64,000 nucleotides of DNA from Hansfordia pulvinata (lineage: Eukaryota > Ascomycota > Sordariomycetes > Xylariales), in contig BJKQ01000010.1 in assembly GCA_006538405.1 (NCBI GenBank), positions 1,860,001-1,924,000 on the forward strand, read 5' to 3'. Of this stretch, positions 56,978-64,000 are shown one piece after another (positions within the stretch are counted from its first letter, which is position 1; the number at the start of each line of letters is the position of its first letter). The position numbers were made by a program, and so were the translations under genes. The notes beneath the pieces are model-generated. The model was given only the letters and a program-made list of their open reading frames with translations, did no database searches and had not been told where the DNA came from.

Positions 56978-58966
56978 TTGTCCGGATCGAATGCGCCACG
57001 TTGCGAATGTGATGACTGGTTGATCAGTTGCTACCAGCCTGGCAGGCCGTGACGAGCGTAGAAAGCAATGGAAAGATAAATGAGGCGCGTCGATAAGCTA
57101 ACCTGCGGAGTCTTTTTGGACGAAAGGGCTCGGCTCGATTAGCCCGGTGATCCGATGAGACCACCGAGGAGTCTGTGCGGCTGTGCGGTGCGTGATCTGG
57201 TGTCAAGTTGGGAGTTGGCGCGTGGTGAGGAGGGAGGCCAGTCTTGGAAGAGCAGTCGAAATGGGAGGCTTCCACGGCGGCACCACTTCGGGGCGAGGCG
57301 CGAGATATGCTGCTATGGCCAGGTCGTCTACCTCGAGAAGAGCAGCTGGGCTCTGATAGAGTAAAGACAGACAGCTGACTGCGGTTTCTGCGTGATGCAA
57401 ACACCCGAGGTGAGATGAATACTTCTTCGAGAAGACTTGGTGGGTGAAAGAAAGAACGTGAGGAGGGCAGATTCCCGGGCCACGCCACGCGCCGAGGACC
57501 CGAGTTGCAAACGGAGAATGGCTTCACTCGGTTCTCACACTGCATCGAAGAGGGTCGTCCGCGTGCCACCAGGCCTGGCTCCGTTCCTGGCCGGTCTATC
57601 GAGTGGTGTGTCAAGGAACCAATATGATCTGACCCGAGGACACGGCGCAATAATGTTGGATCCGTGATGAAGGAGCCCACCGCGCGGATGGCTTCTGGCA
57701 CGGACTGGCCAGCACCTGGCTACCTATTAGGTCCAGGAAACGCGCATTGCACTCGTGTCTAGGGCTCGTGGAGTCCGAGTGCGATGTGCCAGCGCATCTG
57801 CTGATACCGAGGGCAGAGGGCTTCTTGTGAGTTAGCCGGCCTCTGGACAAGCTCCACGACCCAGACGAACCACCGAGCGCACGATCTACGAGAAGGAGGC
57901 TATTCCCAGCAAAGGGGCATGGGAAAGCGTGCTCAGAAAACGGCTGTAGGCTACGATCTCTCCCCGTCTCAAACAGCGGAGTCGCTCCAAGTCTTGAAGC
58001 TTTGTTTGGCAAGTCCTGACCTCAGGCTCGTGTCTGTATCCCGCCATGCCGGCTTGAAATGTGTGAAATGTGTCGAGTTTGGCTTAGACCGCGTTATGTT
58101 CCGTGTTGGGAAGCCCTCGAAGGCTCACCACCTCTCGCTGGGGATCGGAGAGGCCTTGATTCCTGGTCGTACGAGCATTCGCTGTCAACAAGGCCCTGCG
58201 TGTCTGGTCCCATATTGGGCTCCTTTCCAGTCTCCTCGTCTTCACTCCCCATGGTCCCATTCAATGGCTGCCCACCACATGGTAGCACGGCTTCCTGTTC
58301 GGTCGCCCGGCGTCCCACCCACAGCCTCAACTGAAAGCTTCACTGTGGCTTGAGGCGGTACTGAACGGACCAGATTAGTTCCGGGGACCGGCATTCTCTG
58401 CACCAGAACCTCAGAGCGCCCAGATGGAGTCCTATCATGACATCCCTGCTCCCTCAAGCTTCATCGCTGTCCGCTCGAGTCTACGCGCGATGGTGGTTGG
58501 GTGCGTCCCCCGCTATCGGCGTTAGGCCATTTGATCGGCGATACAGCTTATCGGCCAGACCGAGGACGCGCCTGCCGTCATGTTTCTGGCGCTCCTGCAT
58601 CTTGCGCCTGCCCTTGAGCAAGTCAGCCCCAAAGTTGGAAGCGACGAATTGAGTTCTGCGCCTTCCCGCCGGATGTCGACTCGGGCCATAGATGTCCGGA
58701 CATTACCTAGTGCCACCCGCTGAGTTGGGTCTGCCGGTCTGCCACACGGGGATTACGGAGCCATGATGTCCAAAATCCACCCCCGCCGCAACTCACGCGC
58801 TGCCGGCGCCATTGGCCGCGAGTATAAGACGCAGCTCACGACGTCGCCTTGACCTCCAGACAACCACTTCAAGGCCGACCAATCTACCTCAACCTCCCCA
58901 CAGCCGCCGCAATCTACACGACACTGCATTTGCCAATACAGCTTTCATCCACACACCCTCCTCACA
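56978..58966. other. Divergent promoter region
   Basis: Between the minus-strand 2EXR gene and the plus-strand SDR gene. The 225-codon minus frame at 57024-57701 is Ser/Arg-rich, lacks domains and most likely represents 5' leader. A TATA-like element precedes the SDR gene. Confidence 0.45.
58823..58828 (+). promoter_or_regulatory. TATA-like element of the SDR gene
   Basis: TATAAG about 140 bp before the ATG at 58967, followed by a CAA/CT-rich leader typical of fungal 5' ends. Confidence 0.45.
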
Positions 58967-60049
58967 ATGGCCGCCGCCGACAGCAAGCAGCCCGTGTGGC
59001 TGATCACGGGGGCCTCCAGCGGCTTCGGCTTGGCGTTGTGCCTGCGGGCCTTAGCAGCGGGCCACGCCGTGGTCGGCGCCATGCGGGACCCGACCCGGTC
59101 CGACGCCGCCGCCGCCGCCAGCAAGATCGAGGCTGCTGGTGGGCGCATCATCACCCTCGACCTGACGGAGCCCCGCGAGAGCATCATCGCAAAGGTCGCC
59201 GGCGTCGGGCGCATCGACTACCTCATCAACAACGGAGGCTACTCGGTTCTGGGCGTGTGTGAGGAGCTATCGTGAGCCCCCTCCATTTCTCTTCTGTCGT
59301 CGTGGCAGCGGATTTGCTTCGGGCGTCTACCCACTTCACTTGCGCACTCTACGCGTCTTTACGGCTGGCTAACTGACTCCTCACACAGAGAGGAGGATGT
59401 CCACAAGCAGCTCCGGACAAATCTGTACGGCCCGCTGTGGGCGATCCAGGGCGCCCTCCCCGGGATGCGGGCGCGGTACAGCAGCGACAACACCAGAAGC
59501 ACCGTCGTCAACCTCAGCAGCGTGGCGGCGCGCGACCCACTGGCCACGTGCGGCGCCTACAGCGCCAGCAAGGCCGGGCTGGAGGCGCTCAGCGAGTCCC
59601 TGGCGATCGAGGTCGGTCCCCTGGGCGTCGACGTACTGGTCGTCGAGCCGGGCGCGTTCCGCACAAACTTCCTCGCCAGCGAAGGAGTCCTCACGTCGCC
59701 GTCCGGGCGTCGCGCCGCAGCTGCAAAGGACAGCGGTAGCAAACCTCACGAAGATGGCGGCCTGGTACCCCAGGCGTACCAGGGCGGGCCGGTGGAGGAG
59801 GTCGCGCGCAAGTTTGGGAGCTCGCACGGGTTGCAGCCCGGTGACCCGGAGAAGGGCGCGGCGCGCATCTTCGAGGCTGTCGCCGGGCCCGGGACGAAGG
59901 GCCACGACGGCCCAGCCAGCGGACTCAAGGGCCAGGTGCAAAGGCTGGTGCTGGGCGACGATGCGCTACAGCGGATGCGCCGCAACAACGCGCGCTTCGT
60001 GCACGACATGGACCTGGGTGAGGCTGTGGCCAAGAGCACCGCCTTCTGA
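58967..60049 (+). CDS. Short-chain dehydrogenase/reductase (SDR)
   Basis: Exon 1 58967-59271, intron 59272-59388 (GTGAGC, CTAACTGAC branch, CACACAG), exon 2 59389-60049; 321 residues. Classical SDR features: TGASSGFG cofactor loop (residues 14-21), NNGGYS in place of NNAG, a Ser in NLSSVAA, and the catalytic pair Tyr159-Lys163 in YSASK, then PGAFRTNF. The substrate-binding C-terminal part is long and variable. The Gly-rich loop followed by a non-acidic strand end (MRDP) favours NADP(H). Such enzymes oxidise or reduce alcohols and carbonyls, here probably in the cytosol; the substrate cannot be read and no biosynthetic cluster surrounds it. Confidence 0.92.
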
Positions 60050-61021
60050 TGCTGCCTGGAACGACGACAATCTAGGTAGGGGTGATTCGACGCGGACCCA
60101 TACGAAGGAACAAATCCACAAAGTTCATTCCATCCATGTCAGGAGTGTTAGACAGTGCCCGCCATCCGAGACTCGCGCTTATCTCCACGTATCTCCCTGA
60201 GAGTCATCGACTGCCGCAGACAGGGAATTGAGAGTCGCTGTCGACACAAAAGTCAGCCCGTGTCTCGTCAGTTCACAGGGGGAGCGACAGCGACCGTGTG
60301 CAGGATGCCTGTTCCGAGCAGGCCCAGTGCTCTCAGCCCGGCACTGCGTCTGCTACTGCAGTGCGCCAGGCGAGGCTGCTGCCCCCTCTGCTGTGGTTGG
60401 CAGCGAATACCAAGCACGCCGCAGCCCAAGCAACACCGCAATCGCCTAGAATTCCCCGGCCGAATGAGCCCTGTGGGCACCTCACACAACCCCTGAAGCG
60501 CCCAGCCGAGCCGCGACATGATTGGCCAAGAGCCCTGCTCCCTTCTGGATTAGGAAGAGACCACCTGACAAGCGTCCGTCCGGGGTCTCGGTTGCGTTTT
60601 CCTGGGGCCGCAGCGTGAGGCCGGGGTTCGGATGGCGTTGGAGGTGTCGCGATCGAGATTGTCTTCCGACACGGGTGGCGGCGCGCAGTGCACTCTCGCC
60701 AGCCAAGCACACGCTGGAGACCCAATGTCCTTGCAGACCTGGGTCAGCAGCCCGTCGGGTGATACCCCGTTGGCAATAGGGAAAAGCTAATCACCCAGCA
60801 CAACGTCGACGGCGCGCGCAACCCCGCATCGGCTAGTCTACGCTCTAGGGACGCGTGGGATGCTACTGTGAGGGCCCTGGAGTGCTCAAGCTGCTCACAA
60901 GCGTATAGATACCCGGCGTCCTCCCCTTTGAGTGCGAGAGCTGTCTCAGCGCATACTGCCCTTGTCATCTTCGCCTCCCGCAGCCTCACCAAACCCTCCC
61001 AAGCGAACCGCAGCCGCAGCA
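60050..61021. other. Intergenic spacer
   Basis: 3' flank of the SDR gene and promoter of the Dabb gene, which has a CT/CA-rich leader just before its ATG. No gene supported. Confidence 0.45.
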
Positions 61022-61507
61022 ATGACGGTCTACCATGTTCTGATGCTCAGGTTCAAGAGCCTGGTGCCCACGGAGGAGGTGGACGCGGTAAGACGTGCCT
61101 GATGCCGAGCACCGTGCGCGTGAAGAAGGGAGACCCAGACCAGCTGATGAGAGACGCCCCAAAGGCGTGCGAGGATATCATGGCGCTGCAGAGCAACTGC
61201 GTCCATCCCACCACGGCCAAGCCGTACGTCACCGTCGCTGGAGGCGGGCGAGACAACAGCCTCGAGGGCCTCCAGGTCCGTTTCGTCTTTCTCCAAAACC
61301 CCCCCCACACTCGAGATCTGGGGCCGCTGACCCACGCGTGTTCCGCAACAGAACGACCTGACCCACGGGTTCATCTTCAGCTTCGAGAGCACCGCGGACA
61401 GAGACTACTACGTCAACAGCGACCCGGCGAACCAGAAGGTCAAGGCTGGCATCCACGACATTGTGGACAAGGCCCAGGTGCTCGACTTTACCTCTGGGGT
61501 GTTCTGA
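61022..61507 (+). CDS. Stress-response A/B barrel (Dabb) domain protein
   Basis: Exons 61022-61087 (MTVYHVLMLRFKSLVPTEEV...), 61165-61275 (ACEDIMALQSNCVHPTTAKP...) and 61352-61507 (NDLTHGFIFSFESTADRDYY...). Introns 61088-61164 (GTAAGA...CCAAAG) and 61276-61351 (weak donor GTCCGT, GCAACAG); all phase 0, giving 110 residues. This is the full length of the dimeric ferredoxin-like alpha/beta barrel family, with the typical THGF strand, DRDYY helix start and DFTSGVF end. Members range from stress-induced proteins to polyketide-cyclising enzymes; no polyketide synthase is nearby, so a general small-molecule or stress role is more likely. Confidence 0.85.
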
Positions 61508-63815
61508 GGCAGCAGGGCAGGGGGCGGGCATCACGGGCATGGAGTTGGGGTGTGAATGATCTCGAGAACTGCAGAAGCTGCATCCGCGCAAGATGTTGGC
61601 GTCGCAGTCAGGGCTGTCCCAAGTCGTGCACTGATGTATACGCAGACGTACGGTACCGCGTGTGCCTTGCGAGCAGGAAACATTGCATCTTCTGACTGAT
61701 CAGACTCGGACCTCACCGTGCCCAAGAGGAAGCTCTCGGCGTCAGTCGTTGCACGCTGGCGGCGGAGAGCACCGCGAAAGGCTCGCGAGGCCGCTTGGCA
61801 AGGATGGCGGCAGGCTATCGTCTGCTACAAGTGGAAATTGTAACAATACACGACAACATCAGGACCACATCACGAACCTGAGCCCTGCCTCCATCTCGTC
61901 AGACGCGTGGCCCGCGTGTCTTGCCCGAGGCAGGGTACCCATGGCACAGGTTTCAGATTGAGAAGAGAACAAGGTCCAAACAGGGAGATAGCTTGACTGA
62001 ACGCCGCGTACTGCCTGCCGCTCACGCAAGTCCTAGACTACCTAGATAAGCAGACTAGCTGTGCGCTGGGGCGCGTGCTCCGTATCCGCGAATGCAGGTT
62101 TCACGAAGCAGGTGAATGGTGTTGAGGAGGAGGAGGAGGACCGACGGCGAATGATTTATGCATGTAGAGGCTGTATGCAACTAATCAGGGGAGGGTGCAA
62201 TCATTTGATGCACTGCATGCATGTGCCGCCCAATCACGAGCGCGACGATGCGACGGATGATGGCTACGTCATCGGCCCCGCCCAGCCGCCGTCAAGCAGC
62301 TTGACAGCACCGACAAGATGCAGAACGCCAGGCCCCTTTGCTGCAGGTCTGACTGGGCGTGAATGGCACAGCTGAACCCTTCAAATTCTCTCCCGTGCCC
62401 AGGCCTCTGTCGTGTTTGATCCACGAGTGATCCAGAATGGACCCTGAATCTGCCCGACTCGAGCATGCCGGTGGGCGCCGTCCAGGGCCTGACATGCCCC
62501 GCGCCGCTCCATTGACCAACCGCTTCCGTGGCGGCAGAACTGGACGTCTCACGACTGGCCAGCCTTGCCGAGAGGCCTCAGCAAGTAGATGATAAGCCCG
62601 CTTGGCAAGAACACGTCCCTGATGCTCCGGGTCGGACAGCTGGAGTCTGGCGTGGCGAACCCTCGAGCTCATTAGGTCGCGCGCCTGACCGGTACCTATC
62701 ACAAACATCCCTGGAGACGGACTCGACAGCCAAGGTACCCGCAGCTAAGGGGCGCATTCACGGGCGGCCAGGTATTCCCAGCATCGTCGGGCGCCAGTCG
62801 ACAGGGGTCCGGGCAGACCCGAGATCCATGGATGTTCGTGGGTACCCGAAGCTCCCCCACCGGCGATGTATCTGCAGGCCTGTCGCGGTGTGCAGGTACC
62901 TGCTTCACCCGTACTCACCTCACGCCCTGGGGGCACGGCAGGCGCAATCGACCCCCAACCACGGGGCCAGGTCCGCCGTACCTCCCTCCACTCTCTGCTG
63001 TCGCGCATCCGGCCGAGCCCGCGGAGGAAGGCGCGATGCCGCAACCTGAAGCGAGCGCCTGCCCGGGCGTGCGTGCGTGCGTGCCTGTGCAGATTCGAAT
63101 CTCATCCCATCCCGGCTTCCAGCGCGTGCCCAACTCGACCCGCTCATCTTCTTCTTCACTGCGTTTCGCCCCAACTTCTCTTCACCACCGCCAGCAACAA
63201 TTCACGCTCCTCCGCCATCCCCGCCCGTCCCATCCTCCACGCTGCCATCATCGCCACCACCCCGCCTCCCTGCACTTCCTGGTCGCTCGCACACGCTTTG
63301 GACCCCTCGCCATCCCACACTCGTCGCTGCTGCTGCCCCGGCCGGCACGGACAAGCACACAAGCATCGACAGCATCAACGACGTCACCTTCATCCTTTCT
63401 TCAACCCGCTCCAGACCTTCTGCCGCCACTGATCCATCGCCGCTAGCTGCCACTCCCGACTTGCCCACCGTCGACTTGGCAGTGGACTGCTGCCAACTAC
63501 CAACACACCCGCTACCAACGCTGCTGCCGATTCGGCCGGTCTCGTCTGCCTGCACCGTAGTCTAGTCTTTGCCTCTGAGCCGGTTGCAACGACGCAAAGC
63601 GACAAGCCAGCCCATCGCGCAACGCAGCTCCGATCATTCGCAGGGTCAGGACCCCTGCTCGCATTCGGTCGCAACCGCCAGCTGCGCGCCCCGCCCACCT
63701 CTTTCACACACACATTGGCCGCCATGTCGCAACAACACCGACAGCAAGCCACGGCTACTCCGCCCATGCTCATCAATCTGCCGCCGCCGCAATCCAACCC
63801 TGACACCCCAACGAC
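61508..63815. other. Intergenic region and long C-rich leader
   Basis: No supported gene between the Dabb gene and the last gene. From about 63100 the plus strand is rich in C, CA and CT with few G, as in fungal 5' leaders, consistent with a long untranslated region for the gene at 63816. Confidence 0.45.
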
Positions 63816-64000
63816 ATGCCGTAGGTCGTCTTTCGTCCCCCCCCCCCCGTCTTCGCCCCACTGACCACCTCCCAGCGGCACCCCCACCAGCACCACCACC
63901 TCGCTGTCTGCCGTGTCCACCACGGCCATCAAGGATGGCCACCGTGGACACGGCCACCCGGGCCTTGCAGGCGTCCGCGGCCACCATCACAACTCGTCTA
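63816..64000 (+). CDS. 5' end of an unidentified gene
   Basis: The ATG at 63816 with intron 63821-63875 (GTAGGT, CTGAC branch, CTCCCAG, phase 2) gives MPGTPTSTTTSLSAVS, then TTAIKDGHRGHGH and a His-rich stretch open to the window end. The upstream ATG at 63724 is in a frame that does not join sensibly to exon 2. The intron holds a C12 run. Ser/Thr-rich and His-rich opening residues only; no domain visible, so no function is proposed. Confidence 0.5.

Noticed and set aside
57024..57701. 225-codon minus-strand frame upstream of the second 2EXR gene
   Set aside because: No domain; position and composition fit a 5' leader.

Overview
This is a 64 kb window of GC-rich nuclear DNA from a filamentous ascomycete, most likely a Sordariomycete. 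The evidence is that genes are broken by short spliceosomal introns (about 50-200 nt, GTRNGT...YAG, often with a CTAAC/CTGAC branch point), the protein families are typical of Pezizomycotina (2EXR proteins, DUF7708-NB-ARC-TPR receptors, CmcJ/asaB-like oxygenases, GH64 glucanase), and the spacers carry AGGTA/TACCT and TACGAGTA-type motifs. There are no operons, rRNA, CRISPR arrays or convincing tRNA genes. I worked out exon structures by hand from frame, splice sites and family fit.

Layout. 0-4.6 kb: 3' end of an unidentified gene, a secreted alpha/beta-hydrolase-like protein with a PKD-like tail, and a small secreted protein. 4.6-8.5 kb: non-coding DNA with an inverted repeat and a decayed amino-acid/choline permease relic. 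8.5-13.6 kb: a seven-exon NLR-type (STAND) receptor gene followed in the same direction by a CmcJ/asaB-like oxygenase with a GC-AG intron. 14.4-19.8 kb: a 95-residue Trp-Pro repeat protein, a pyroglutamyl peptidase I, a metallo-beta-lactamase-fold hydrolase and a secreted six-cysteine protein. 21.3-27.7 kb: a proline/serine-rich disordered protein with NPF motifs, and linker histone H1. 32.4-39.7 kb: an acidic 2EXR protein, a purple acid phosphatase and a secreted class 3 lipase. 42.4-44.8 kb: a secreted GH64 glucanase with a long repetitive tail. 44.8-50.7 kb: gene-poor. 50.7-57 kb: a low-complexity unknown protein, a coiled-coil/polyQ protein and a second 2EXR protein. 59-61.5 kb: an SDR oxidoreductase and a Dabb (stress-response A/B barrel) protein. 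The extreme right end holds the first exons of another gene.

A caution governs the whole annotation. At least seven otherwise intact genes, histone H1 among them, change reading frame exactly once or twice, almost always at a run of G or C and always in the direction expected if one base (once, two) is missing. This looks like systematic under-calling of G/C homopolymers in the assembly rather than biology. I treat those genes as functional and give the suspected positions.

Functionally the window is a mixed set: secreted degradative enzymes (lipase, glucanase, phosphatase, hydrolase), small secreted proteins, an innate-immunity-like receptor and housekeeping chromatin. I see no biosynthetic cluster backbone gene.
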